From NCBI GenBank assembly GCA_029339505.1, contig JAQISU010000231.1, positions 1,762,001 through 1,826,000 of the forward strand: a DNA stretch of 64,000 nt, read 5' to 3'. Source of the DNA: Unio delphinus. Its lineage: Eukaryota; Mollusca; Bivalvia; Unionida; Unionidae. Of this stretch, positions 44,778 to 57,100 are shown piece after piece. A model generated the notes under the pieces. The model ran no database searches and was not told where the DNA came from. It was given only the letters and a program-made list of their open reading frames with translations. Position 1 is the first letter of the stretch, and the number at the start of each line of letters is the position of its first letter. Both the position numbers and the translations under genes were made by a program.

Positions 44778-45751
44778 ATGGCAAATATCGGAAAAGCACA
44801 GATCACTAGATTAACCAGAGAGCCATTGGCTGCTATTAAGAAATTTCTTCCGGTGAGAGATTCTTTTAGAGATAATCTCCATGCGAGACAACAGCAACGA
44901 TTTGATTTTACTGCTCATACTGAAAAATTATTTAAGCCGGTAACTATGGCTACTGCTATTGATAAAGGCATAATACCAGCACTTGAAAAAATAGCAGAAG
45001 TCTAAACCGGAAATCTCTCGATTTGTTCCCCCAAAAAACAGATGAAGAAATAGTTGATGAATTACTAAGTAGATTTACAGAGGAAGCTTTAGCTCGTATT
45101 GATAAAGGTGATATAAATGATTTTATTGATTTTGCTGTTATGGGATATTACGATAAAAACAAACACTTTAAACCAGAACATAAAAAATACAAACACTTTA
45201 AACCAGAATATAAAAAATATATTAAGGATATTTCACATTGGGTCGATGTGGTCTATAAGGCTAAAAATTAAAAAAAAAACAACAAATTAACAAAAATGAT
45301 CCAAAATATGTAGCGTATATCGATGCAGCGGGGCAACTATATGATAAACATGAAGCGGTAAAAACATAATTAACACAAGAAGAGCAACAACGAAAACAAG
45401 AACAAAAAACAATGACAACAACCATCAAGAAAACAAAAACAACAAGAGTATTTCCCGTCTGAGACAGTAGAAGATTATGACGATATATCAGGTGCAACAG
45501 GTGAAAGAAAAGTTGCATCTGGATATTCTCCATCAAAAGTTCATGGTAATGGTCTTGTTCCCTGTTCGAGAAGTATCATCGACGATATATAACGATTAGA
45601 AGTTCTCATCGAAGGAAAACGAGCTGGAAATAATTTCAAAGAGATAATTAATGAAGCAGCTGATATCTGCCAAATTCTATTTCAAGGTGGCATCATGGAT
45701 ATTGGTTTATATCGTGGGTTTATTGATGAATTAATTACAGCGATTAGATAA
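44778..45751 (+). pseudogene. Unknown virion-block protein, homologue of 10429-11301
   Basis: Readable pieces in three frames: 44778-45005 (IKKFLPVRDSFRDNLHARQQ, cf. the first copy's ITIRDSVRNKLQQRQ), 45023-45271 with a KHFKPE-type repeat, and a C-terminal part ending at the TAA at 45749 (GKRAGNNFKEIINEAADIC, LFQGGIMDIGLYRGFIDELI). Stops and frameshifts separate them, including a TAA near 45590. The C-terminal domain is the most conserved part, suggesting it carries the main function. Confidence 0.7.
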
Positions 45752-45767
45752 ATAACATCTAAATAAA

Positions 45768-46140
45768 ATGATCATATATCGTAATCATAACAAACCAACT
45801 ACTGTTTATGTCATGCGCTCGCGGTTGCCTGTATATGAAGTATACTACGGCGATGGATTAGGTAGTTTTAGAATTCACTAGAATTGCTCCAAAGATTATA
45901 CCCATTGGTAAGGAATTAGCATCAAAAGCAATTGATGTTATTTGTGATAAAGGTATCTGTGCAGTTGGTAATCTCGCTGGCAGTGTATTTAATGTCGCCA
46001 AAGAAAAGCTTACGTTGTTAATTCGAAGAAAGCAAAAACCAGCCCCGGTAAAACTACCATCTACTGAACTGATGCCACCTCGGGTAAGTAAAGTAATTAA
46101 CGATATTGTAAATAAAAAATTAGCTCCGCTGGCACAATGA
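45768..46140 (+). pseudogene. Small virion-block protein, homologue of 11343-11800
   Basis: It starts with ATG after CTAAATAAA. The first frame reads SRLPVYEVYYGDGLGSF, then shifts after about 34 codons (first-copy shift is later). The second frame reads KELASKAIDVICDKGICAVG and LTLLIRRKQKPAP, ending at 46140. It lacks the C-terminal ~20 residues of the first copy. Confidence 0.65.
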
Positions 46141-46247
46141 TCGATTATATATCAGGATGATGATTTCCAAATAAAATATTGTTGTGAATTCGGTTGATAG
46201 TTCTGGTTTTAGAAGATCATGATTTAGATCGACTGCTATATAATACA

Positions 46248-47668
46248 ATGTTCCAGTCAATTTCTCATGAAGTCTTTGATATGGATGCTCCTGTACAAAG
46301 AAATGATTCTATTCGCGATTATCAATTTTTCTCATTTAGCGCGATAGACCCCAAGGCTAGATCATGAATTGAACTTTGATTTGATGATAACTCTAAATAC
46401 TTTTTGCCATGTGAAGCTTTCATCGAGGTGGAGGGAAGACTAGTACAGGCCGATGGTACGCCTTATCCCAGTCTTTCAACTACTGCGATTGGATTCGTCA
46501 ATAATGGTATAATGGCGTTATTTAGTAGTGCACAGTATCTGATTACTTCTAACAGGATAGAATCTATCGATAATGATGTTGATGTTGCAACCACAATATT
46601 GGGACTAGCAAGATACGCTGATGATTTTATCCGATCTGCAGGTCATTCAATGATGTTTGTGAAGGATATTTCTGACCTTGCTGATGATAATCAATTAGCT
46701 ATAAGAGTGCCAAAACAAAACTAGCGATGTAAATGCTAATAATGATGTTGAAGCTGTTGTTATTAAAAATAATAATAATTTTAATTTAGGATTTGCAAAT
46801 CGAAAAGCAATGTTAGACTCCAATGGAAGATTTTCATGTGTGATTCCCCTCTCTCATGTATTTGGATTTTGTAGAAATGTTAGAAAAGTTATCTTTGGGG
46901 CTAGTCATACCGTAGTCCTTATGAGAAAATCTAATGATGATGATGCGCTCTGGCACGATGCAGTTGCTGGCGATGGTAGAGTAAAACTATCAAAACTAGC
47001 ACTATGGATGCCAATAATGATCTCATCACTAGCCGTAGAAGAGTGGTTGTTATCTTTTATGGATCATGGAGGAAAATCATTGTTGTCATGATTGGATGTT
47101 ACAACAGCTACCTCTACAGGTACTACAGCAGTTGGGACATTTACCTGGCAGGTCGTGCTAACAAAAAATATCTCCATGCCCAGGTACATCTTTATCGCGC
47201 TGCAAAATAAACGAGTAGAGGGAGATCATAAACAGCAGCGTTGTCATATGATATTTGATAAATTGAACGTCAGTAAGATATCATTGTGAGTAAGCAATCA
47301 AAGGAGCCCGCCGAAAATATTCTCATCGACTATTTTAATAATCAAATAGCTCGTATCATCGTTTATGGTCCTATATGTGATGTGATCAAAATATTGATAC
47401 CGGATAACAGATATCACAATTAGATTTCCAAAATTTGTATCCCATTTATTACTTTTCATTGCAACATCTCGATTTGTTTAGGCACTCCATCGTTGACATA
47501 AAATTTCAAGCTCGCATAGCAGAACTTTCTCCTGGTGGTTCATATAGAACAATCGCTGTTATTCTTAGCGATAAGTCAACGACACTTGAAGGTGGTGGCG
47601 GAAGAATGAGAGCAGTTCATGCGCCAATAGAAAGCATTAAATGGAATCCAAAAATATGTAACAATTAG
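46248..47668 (+). pseudogene. Major capsid protein, second copy, heavily broken
   Basis: Homologue of 11846-13253. Segments: FDMDAPVQRNDSIRDYQFFS near the start, FVNNGIMALFSSAQYLI and ATTILGLARYADDFIRSAG (46404-46724), SHVFGFCRNVRKVIFGASHT and LALWMPIMISS (46810-47091), IFIALQNKRVEGDHKQQ (to 47289), and FRTIAVILSDKST-type C-terminus ending at 47668. Stops include TGA codons in the first 50 codons and a TGA near 47090. It preserves codons deleted in the first copy (region near 46900), and TGG and CGA where the first copy has TGA. This is useful for dating its lesions. Confidence 0.8.
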
Positions 47669-47689
47669 ATCGATCTATTATTAAATAAA

Positions 47690-48140
47690 ATGTTGTACGG
47701 TCACCTTAACACCTGGTCAAGCAAGGAAACTCCAATCGAAAAGCTCTGTTACGTGTGGAGCAAAAATAACGTTAAAGTGTGAACAGATAGTTAATGGAGG
47801 ACCAAATGAATTGTCTTTGATGAAAACTCAGCTTAAACATTTTAATACCGCGTTAAGAACGGATACAGGAGTACAGTTAGAGTTTTCACCCTCTGCGATT
47901 TCCAATATGATCAAGTCCGGTGGGTTTTTCCCCCTCCTCGCTGAAATTCCGGGTTTAATCGCCGCGACTGCTCCAGCGCTCGCTACAGGCGCGCTTTCTG
48001 GTGCTGCTGGTTTTGGTGTGAATTCTCTTCTAAAAAAGATAACCAGAGGAATATACAAAAAAAAGAAAGGGTCTCCAATTACCAGGCAGCCGATTTAAAC
48101 AATACGGAGCAGGATTGAGACTCCCGGGAAGCATCCGACT
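47690..48140 (+). pseudogene. Px-like protein, second copy
   Basis: The ATG at 47690 follows TTATTAAATAAA, but the coding frame (VTLTPGQARKLQSKSSV) is offset from it by an indel right after the start. The frame at 47811-48098 holds the hydrophobic segment SGGFFPLLAEIPGLIAATAP, then lysines. A further frame change at an A8 run carries on to about 48140 with KGLQLPG and GLRLPG motifs. Same layout as 13294-13754. Confidence 0.65.
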
Positions 48141-48149
48141 ATAACACCA

Positions 48150-48529
48150 ATGTCAAATTTTAAAACATTTCAGAGGTGTTTTCATGAAAGATCAATTACC
48201 TAAACAACAATTAATCCTAGAAACTGGTATAATTAATCTCGATGATAATACTGGAACTGGAACTCGTAGGGCTGCGTATGCGATACACGTTAAGTCAATT
48301 ATTTATTTTGATTCGTATGGGCTAGCACCACCAAAGGAATTTCTCAAATATGTATCCAAGTTAAAACCTCATGTTTGGTATTCAACGTTGCACATGTAGA
48401 AATTAACCAATCCTCCGATATGTGGCAATAAAGTCATCAATGTGTGTTAACAGTGATCTCGAAATCTCCCATCCACCCTATAAAACCGTACATGAATACA
48501 CCAGCAATAACTTTTTAAAGAGATCATAA
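48150..48529 (+). pseudogene. Adenain-like protease, second copy, active-site His lost
   Basis: The ATG at 48150 (MSNF, as in the first copy) runs 7 codons to TTT CAG at 48168-48173, then the enzyme continues in the +1 frame (FMKDQLP-type segment at 48184). Relative to the first copy, 11 codons are deleted between MSNF and the shift point without disturbing frame. The catalytic His position reads GTRRAAYA instead of GTHWVAYA; the Asp (YFDSYGL) and the Cys context (PPICGNK) are still visible, with a stop between them at 48397. The tail matches HEYTSNN near 48490. Clearly inactive. Confidence 0.75.
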
Positions 48530-48537
48530 AGCGTATA

Positions 48538-48710
48538 ATGGTAGATATTTGTGGAAGATCACTATCATGACCAGGATAAACCAAGGGAGTTTCTCGCGAA
48601 GAGGTAAAGAAACTTATATCAGCCGCAAGTAAAGATTTGCATGTTTGCATATTCAGACAAAAGAACAGTAAAATAAATATGGCCACTTCTTCACTGTCTC
48701 ACTGAATGTA
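48538..48710 (+). pseudogene. Fibre-like protein, N-terminal remnant
   Basis: Begins MVDICGRSLS then a TGA, matching MIDIWGRSLS of the gene at 14268. After the stop the same frame gives REEVKKLISAASKDL and a VCIFRQKNSK-like stretch that parallels the first copy's NEIVVFQDRQG. Homology ends near 48710, the right edge of the fragment. Confidence 0.6.
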
Positions 48711-49050
48711 CTAAATTTTAAAATCAGATTCATCAGATTCTAAGCTGACTTCTCCTATCCAGTTCCAAACTTTCTTAAAATCAAACATAATATGCAGAGT
48801 ATAACAATCACAGCTGACTTCAACAAAATTCCAACAATCAAGAAATTCTTGGATGAGAATTTACACATCCATTGTCACTCACAAAATGGACTGATATATA
48901 AATCCATGGATTAAGATTCTGCCACTGTGACAGTAACTCTATACATAACTGGTAGAATTCATGTACAAGGGCCAGGCTACACAGAATGGGTAAATCATTT
49001 TATCAACACGTCAGCAAATTGTAGACAACACTAGACTAAAATCAATTACC
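48711..49050. other. Non-coding spacer
   Basis: No recognisable gene; possibly the 5' leader of the following LINE ORF1. Confidence 0.4.
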
Positions 49051-51050
49051 TCTCAGCCAAGGGCTTCATCACTCATCTCGGAAGCCCACATATCTCCAAA
49101 TCCAGTCAACAGTAACACAGCTTTACATGAAATAAGCCAGATTGCTATCAGTGTGGAGGAAAGTCCTGGACCCCAGTTTATGAGAGGTGCAACAAATTCT
49201 GTTGAGTTCCATGAAACCCATGACCAGACTTGTACCTCCATACAGTGCTTAGTAGTGATAGGTATTATCCAGTCCCAAGTAGAAAGGTTAGAACAGGAAC
49301 TCTCTGCACTAAAATCACAGTGTTGGAATAGATAAACCAGGGGCAACAAAAGTGCCAAAATATCAAGACAACAAAATACACAAACATGTCAAAGGACAAA
49401 ACACAACAGCATATCAGGGCACTCAAACTATACCAAAACCAGCTATAACAAAAAGATCAGTAAACACACAAACATATGAAACCACACTTAGTCTAATTAA
49501 ACAAGATGAGTCACTTCTACAGGCATTTGATGGTCAGAGCCAAAAATTAGCTAAAGCACATGCTGAAAATGCTGACCATCATGTGTCTTACTCACCATCA
49601 AATCCAGGCACAGAAGAAACTGTTCTAAAGACAACCTCTAATTACCCACAGTAAAAAGCTAAATTAAATACAAATTCTAAATACAGCAGCAGTCACCAAA
49701 CTCTCAGTCAGTGTAGTCATGGAAATAGAAGTTCAAGCAATGCATCTGAACCCCCTACTTGTCAAAATCAACAATAAAATTAAAGACAGATCCCTTCTCA
49801 TAGGATCATCAATACTCAAATGAGTAAAAACAAGAGGGTTAAAACTGATGTTAAAAACCCATAGAAGTTCAACTATTAACACTATTGCTGAAAACGTATT
49901 GGAAATGGATGTGTCACCATATCATACTGTAATTTTTCTCATTGGTGGAAATAATTACAGTAAGGGCCAATCTTTGAAGGGCATTGAAGATGATTATGAA
50001 AGCTTGTTGTATGCCATCAGGTCCAAAAACACAGTGTAAAATAATCATCTCAGGGCTACCACCAAGAAGGGATAAACTCAAGTTAATGACACCCTAAGTA
50101 TGTTGTGTGAAAATTTCCAAATACTATTTGTTCTGCAATACAGGACCTTCTTCAAAGACAATTGTGTGAACCATCAATTATACCAGCGAGACCAAATCCA
50201 CTTGTCCAACAGAGGTAATGCCTTGCTCCTGAGGAATATAGATCAGTACATAAGACTTATAAAAGGGGTTAGGCATGAGTCAGAAGATTGCTTGTATTGT
50301 GGAGAGCATGGTCATGTAACACAGCGGTGTCTGCAGATTCATTGCCATCTTTGCAATGAACTAGCACATAAGAAAAATTTGTGCACATGCCAATATGTAG
50401 AAGACTACGATGTACAGGCCTATGCAACACATACCAATTTGTAGAAGACTACGATGTACAGGCCTATGCAACACATACCAATTTGTAGAAGACTACGATG
50501 TACAGGCCTATGCAACACATACCAATTTGTAGAAGACTACGATGTACAGGCCTATGCAACACATACCAATTTGTAGAAGACTACGATGTACAGGCCTATG
50601 CAACACATACCAATTTGTAGAAGACTACGATGTACAGGCCTATGCAACACATACCAATTTGTAGAAGACTACGATGTACAGGCCTATGCAACACATACCA
50701 ATTTGTAGAAGACTACGATGTACAGGCCTATGCAACACATACCAATATGTAGAAGACTACGATGTACAGGCCTATGCAACACACACCAATATGTAGAAGA
50801 CTACGATGTACAGGCCTATGCAACACATATCCAGCAAGAAAATGAATTAGAATATGTGTATACTTTTCAATGTAATAATTTGAATTCTACAAACAGGTTT
50901 TATGCACAATCTGAATTGTGTACAAAGTGCAGCTTATTAACTTGTAAACAACTATGCGATACTGTTCAACTTACTTCTCCCTCTGAGGCTCTCCAAGTGT
51001 CTAATATGTCAATGTCTTCTTGTATGCATGTACATCAGTCTCATATTTAA
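49051..51050 (+). pseudogene. LINE ORF1 relic with SGNH-esterase-like and zinc-knuckle domains
   Basis: The plus strand carries, through several frames, a coiled-coil-like piece (VERLEQELSALKSQC, 49153-49335), a linker (49352-49654), an SGNH/GDSL-like domain (VIFLIGGNNYSKGQS at 49930, then a terminal DQIHLSNRGNALLLRNI with the D-x-x-H pair near 50190), and two CCHC zinc knuckles (CLYCGEHGHVTQRC and CHLCNELAHKKNLC, both Cx2Cx4Hx4C, 50288-50390). Such esterase ORF1 proteins are known from CR1-type LINEs. The ORF then runs into a 44-bp tandem array and resumes as QQENELEYVYTFQCNNLNST to 51050. The satellite starts ~90 bp further on, so no ORF2 remains. Confidence 0.65.
50390..50830. repeat. 44-bp tandem repeat, about 10 copies, inside the LINE ORF1
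   Basis: The unit is GTAGAAGACTACGATGTACA then GGCCTATGCAACACATACCAATTT. AAGACTACGA starts at 50401 and 50445. All copies are nearly identical; only the first and the last two have CAATATG rather than CAATTTG. Because 44 is not a multiple of 3, the ORF1 frame changes at each copy. Confidence 0.95.
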
Positions 51051-51138
51051 TATTCTCATGTATCCACTACATGTGGTCATTGTATGACATATGGATCTTG
51101 TATGTTATCTTCTTCATGTGTTTATGTAAATAATCAAG

Positions 51139-54100
51139 GAATCGGAATCTTTTTTTCTAAGTTTCGGTTACCAAAAACCGGTTTAAACCGGTTCCAACCG
51201 GTTCAAGCCAGTTCCGACCGGTTGCAACCGGTTCTAACCAGTTGATACTACTTCATAAACCTTCAAAACCGGTTAGAACCGGTTTAAACCTACTACCTTT
51301 GATGAAAAATCGGAATCTTTTTTTCTAAGTTTCGGTTACCAAAAACCGGTTTAAACCGGTTCCAACCGGTTCCAGCCGGTTCAAACCGGTTGCAACCGGT
51401 TCTAACCAGTTGATACTACTTCATAAACCTTCAAAACCGGTTAGAACCGGTTTCAACCTACTACCTTTGATGAAAAATCGGAATCTTTTTTACTAAGTTT
51501 CGGTTACCAAAAACCGGTTTAAACCGGTTCTAACCGGTTCCAGCCAGTTCCGACCGGTTCCAACCGGTTCTAACCAGTTGATACTACTTCATAAACCTTC
51601 AAAACCGGTTAGAACCGGTTTCAACCTACTACCTGTGAAGAAAAAACGTACATTTTTCTAAGATCCGGTTACCAAAAACCGGTTCAAACCGGTTCCAACC
51701 GGTTCCAGCCGGTTCAAACCGGTTCCAACCGGTAATAACCAGTTAATACTACTTCATAAACCTTCAAAACCGGTTAGAACCGGTTTCAACCTACTACCTT
51801 TGATGAAAAATGGGACTTTTTTTCTAAGTTTTGGTTACCAAAAACCGGTTTAAAACGGTTCCAACCGGTTCCAGCCGGTTCAAACCGGTTCCAACCGGTT
51901 CTAACCAGTTGATACTACTTCATAAACCTTCAAAACCGGTTAGAACCGGTTTCAACCTACTACCTGTGAAGAAAAAACGTTTATTTTTCTAAGTTCCGGT
52001 TACCAAAAACCGGTTTAAAACGGTTCCAACCGGTTCCAGCCGGTTCAAACCGGTTCCAACCGGTTCTAACCAGTTGATACTACTTCATAAACCTTCAAAA
52101 CCGGTTAGAACCGGTTTCAACCTACTACCTTTGATGAAAAATCGGAATCTTTTTTTCTACGTTTCGGTTACCAAAAACCGGTTTAAACCGGTTCCAACCG
52201 GTTCCAGCCAGTTCCGACCGGTTGCAACCGGTTCTAACCAGTTGATACTACTTCATAAACCTTCAAAACCGGTTAGAACCGGTTTCAACCTACTACCTTT
52301 GATGAAAAATCGGAATCTTTTTTACTAAGTTTCGGTTACCAAAAACTGGTTTAAACCGGTTCCAACCGGTTCCAGCCAGTTCCGACCGGTTCCAACCGGT
52401 TCTAACCAGTTGATACTACTTCATAAACCTTCAAAACCGGTTAGAACCGGTTTCAACCTACTACCTGTGAAGAAAAAACGTACATTTTTCTAAGTTCCGG
52501 TTACCAAAAACCGGTTCAAACCGGTTCCAACCGGTTCCAGCCGGTTCAAACCGGTTCCAACCGGTTATAACCAGTTAATACTACTTCATAAACCTTCAAA
52601 ACCGGTTAGAACCGGTTTCAACCTACTACCTTTGATGAAAAATGGGACTTTTTTTTCTAAGTTTTGGTTACCAAAAACCGGTTTAAGACGGTTCCAACCG
52701 GTTCCAGTCGGTTCAAACCGGTTCCAACCGGTTTTAACCAGTTGATACTACTTCATAAACCTTCAAAACCGGTTAGAACCGGTTTCAACCTACTACCTTT
52801 GATGAAAAATCGGAATCTTTTTTTCTAAGTTTCGGTTACCAAAAACCGGTTTAAACCGGTTCCAACCGGTTCCAGCCAGTTCCGACCGGTTGCAACCGGT
52901 TCTAACCAGTTGATACTACTTCATAAACTTTCAAAACCGGTTAGAACCGGTTTCAACCTACTACCTGTGAAGAAAAAACGTACATTTTTCTAAGTTCCGG
53001 TTACCAAAAACCGGTTCAAACCGGTTCCAACCGGTTCCAGCCGGTTCAAACCGGTTCCAACCGGTTATAACCAGTTAATACTACTTCATAAACCTTCAAA
53101 ACCGGTTAGAACCGGTTTCAACCTACTACCTTTGATGAAAAATGGGACTTTTTTTTCTAAGTTTTGGTTACCAAAAACCGGTTTAAGACGGTTCCAACCG
53201 GTTCCAGTCGGTTCAAACCGGTTCCAACCGGTTTTAACCAGTTGATACTACTTCATAAACCTTCAAAACCGGTTAGAACCGGTTTCAACCTACTACCTTT
53301 GATGAAAAATCGGAATCTTTTTTTCTAAGTTTCGGTTACCAAAAACCGGTTTAAACCGGTTCCAACCGGTTCCAGCCAGTTCCGACCGGTTGCAACCGGT
53401 TCTAACCAGTTGATTTCCCAATCATAAACTTTCAAAACCGGTTAGAACCGGTTTCAACCTACTACCTGTGAAGAAAAAACGTACATTTTTCTAAGTTCCG
53501 GTTACCAAAAACCGGTTCAAACCGGTTCCAACCGGTTCCAGCCGGTTCAAACCGGTTCCAACCGGTTATAACCAGTTAATACTACTTCATAAACCTTCAA
53601 AACCGGTTAGAACCGGTTTCAACCTACTACCTTTGATGAAAAATGGGACTTTTTTTTCTAAGTTTTGGTTACCAAAAACCGGTTTAAAACGGTTCCAACC
53701 GGTTCCAGTCGGTTCAAACCGGTTCCAACCGGTTTTAACCAGTTGATACTACTTCATAAACCTTCAAAACCGGTTAGAACCGGTTTCAACCTACTACCTT
53801 TGATGAAAAATCGGAATCTTTTTTTCTAAGTTTCGGTTACCAAAAACCGGTTTAAACCGGTTCCAACCGGTTCCAGCCAGTTCCGACCGGTTGCAACCGG
53901 TTCTAACCAGTTGATACTACTTCATAAACCTTCAAAACCGGTTAGAACCGGTTTAAACCTACTACCTTTGATGAAAAATCGGAATCTTTTTTTCTAAGTT
54001 TCGGTTACCAAAAACCGGTTTAAACCGGTTCCAGCCGGTTCAAACCGGTTGCAACCGGTTCTAACCAGTTGATACTACTTCATAAACATTCAAAACCGGT

Positions 54101-57100
54101 TAGAACCGGTTTCAACCTACTACCTTTGATGAAAAATCGGAATCTTTTTTACTAAGTTTCGGTTACCAAAAACCGGTTTTAACCGGTTCCAACCGGTTCC
54201 AGCCAGTTCCGACCGGTTCCAACCGGTTCTAACCAGTTGATACTACTTCATAAACCTTCAAAACCGGTTAGAACCGGTTTCAACCTACTACCTGTGAAGA
54301 AAAAACGTACATTTTTCTAAGTTCCGGTTACCAAAAACCGGTTCAAACCGGTTCCAACCGGTTCAAACCGGTTCCAACCGGTTATAACCAGTTAATACTA
54401 CTTCATAAATCTTCAAAACCGGTTAGAACCGGTTTCAACCTACTACCTTTAATGAAACATGGGACTTTTTTTTCTAAGTTTTGGTTACCAAAAACCGGTT
54501 TAAAACGGTTCCAACCGGTTCCAGCCGGTTCAAACCGGTTCCAACCGGTTCTAACCAGTTGATACTACTTCATAAACCTTCAAAACCGGTTAGAACCGGT
54601 TTCAACCTACTACCTTTGATGAAAAATCGGAATCTTTTTTTCTAAGTTTCGGTTACCAAAAACCGGTTTAAACCGGTTCCAACCGGTTCCAGCCAGTTCC
54701 GACCGGTTGCAACCGGTTCTAACCAGTTGATACTACTTCATAAACCTTCAAAACCGGTTAGAACCGGTTAAAACCTATTACCTTTGATGAAAAATCGGAA
54801 TCTTTTTTTCTAAGTTTCGGTTACCAAAAACCGGTTTAAAACGGTTCCAACCGATTCCAGCCGGTTTAAACCGGTTGCAACCGGTTCTAACCAGTTGATA
54901 CTACTTCATAAACCTTCAAAACCGGTTAGAACCGGTTTCAACCTACTACCTTTGATGAAAAATCGGAATCTTTTTTACTAAGTTTCGGTTACCAAAAACC
55001 GGTTTAAACCGGTTCCAACCGGTTCCAGCCAGTTCCGACCGGTTCCAACCGGTTCTAACCAGTCGATACTACTTCATAAACCTTCAAAACCGGTGCTAAC
55101 CGGTTTCAACCTACTACCTGTGAAGAAAAAACGTACATTTTTCTAAGTTCCGGTTACCAAAAACCGGTTCAAACCGGTTCCAACCGGTTCCAGCCGGTTC
55201 AAACCGGTTCCAACCGGTTATAACCAGTTAATACTACTTAATAAACCTTCAAAACCGGTTAGAACCGGTTTCAACTTACTACCTTTGATGAAAAATGGGA
55301 CTTTTTTTTCTAAGTTTTGGTCACCAAAAACCGGTTTAAAACGGTTCCAACCGGTTCCAGCCGGTTCAAACCGGTTCCAACCGGTTCTAACCAGTTGATA
55401 CTACTTCATAAACCTTCAAAACCGGTTAGAACCGGTTTCAACCTACTACCTTTGATGAAAAATCGGAATCTTTTTTACTAAGTTTCGGTTACCAAAAACC
55501 GGTTTAAACCGGTTCCAACCGGTTCCAGCCAGTTCCGACCGGTTCCAACCGGTTTTAACCAGTTGATACTACTTCATAAACCTTCAAAACCGGTTAGAAC
55601 CGGTTTCTACCTACTACCTTTGAAGAAAAATGGGACTTTTTTTTCTAAGTTTTGGTTACCAAAAACCGGTTTAAAACGGTTCCAACCGGTTCCAGTCGGT
55701 TCAAACCGGTTCCAACCGGTTTTAACCAGTTGATACTACTTCATAAACCTTCAAAACCGGTTAGAACCGGTTTCAACCTACTACCTTTGATGAAAAATCG
55801 GAATCTTTTTTTCTAAGTTTCGGTTACCAAAAACCGGTTTAAACCGGTTCCAACCGGTTCCAGCCGGTTCAAACCGGTTGCAACCGGTTCTTACCAGTTG
55901 ATACTACTTCATAAACCTTCAAAACCGGTTAGAACCGGTTTCAACCTACTACCTTTGATGAAAAATCGGAATCTTTTTTACTAAGTTTCGGTTACCAAAA
56001 ACCGGTTTTAACCGGTTCCAACCGGTTCCAGCCAGTTCCGACCGGTTCCAACCGGTTCCAACCAGTTGATACTACTTCATAAACCTTCAAAACCGGTTAG
56101 AACCGGTTTCAACCTACTACCTGTGAAGAAAAAACGTACATTTTTCTAAGTTTTGGTTACCAAAAACCGGTTTAAAACGGTTCCAACCGGTTCCAGCCGG
56201 TTCAAACCGGTTCCAACCGGTTCTAACCAGTTGATACTACTTCATAAACCTTCAAAACCGGTTAGAACCGGTTTCAACCTACTACCTTTGATGAAAAATC
56301 GGAATCTTTTTTTCTAAGTTTCGGTTACCAAAAACCGGTTTAAACCGGTTCCAACCGGTTCCAGCCAGTTCCGACCGGTTGCAACCGGTTCTAACCAGTT
56401 GATACTACTTCATAAACCTTCAAAACCGGTTAGAACCGGTTTAAACCTATTATCTTTGATGAAAAATCGGAATCTTTTTTTCTAAGTTTCGGTTACCAAA
56501 AACCGGTTTAAACCGGTTCCAACCGGTTCCAGCCGGTTTAAACCGGTTGCAACCGGTTCTAACCAGTTGATACTACTTCATAAACCTTCAAAACCGGTTA
56601 GAACCGGTTTCAACCTACTACCTTTGATGAAAAATCGGAATCTTTTTTACTAAGTTTCGGTTACCAAAAACCGGTTTAAACCGGTTCCAACCGGTTCCAG
56701 CCAGTTCCGACCGGTTCCAACCGGTTTTAACCAGTTGATACTACTTCATAAACCTTCAAAACCGGTGCTAACCGGTTTCAACCTACTACCTGTGAAGAAA
56801 AAACGTACTTTTTTCTAAGTTCCGGTTACCAAAAACCGGTTCAAACCGGTTCCAACCGGTTCCAGCCGGTTCAAACCGGTTCCAACTGGTTATTACCAGT
56901 TAATACTACTTAATAAACCTTCAAAACCGGTTAGAACCGGTTTCAACTTACTACCTTTGATGAAAAATGGGACTTTTTTTTCTAAGTTTTGGTCACCAAA
57001 AACCGGTTTAAAACGGTTCCAACCGGTTCCAGCCGGTTCAAACCGGTTCCAACCGGTTCTAACCAGTTGATACTACTTCATAAACCTTCAAAACCGGTTA

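Larger units (their letters stand above)
44638..48710 (+). mobile_element. Second Polinton fragment: virion-gene block only
   Basis: Gene order and orientation repeat 10429 to about 14450 of the complete element: unknown protein, small protein, major capsid, Px, protease and the start of the fibre-like gene. Similarity to the first copy is clear but distant, and lesions are far more numerous. Homology reaches upstream to about 44745 (GCGATTAATTAATCAT versus CCGATTAGTTAATCATC). The left edge is AGCAGCAGGGGGGGG, resembling the Polinton terminus, but no further terminal repeat follows. Integrase, polymerase, ATPase, membrane and penton genes are absent, as is the AT-rich minisatellite. Confidence 0.85.
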
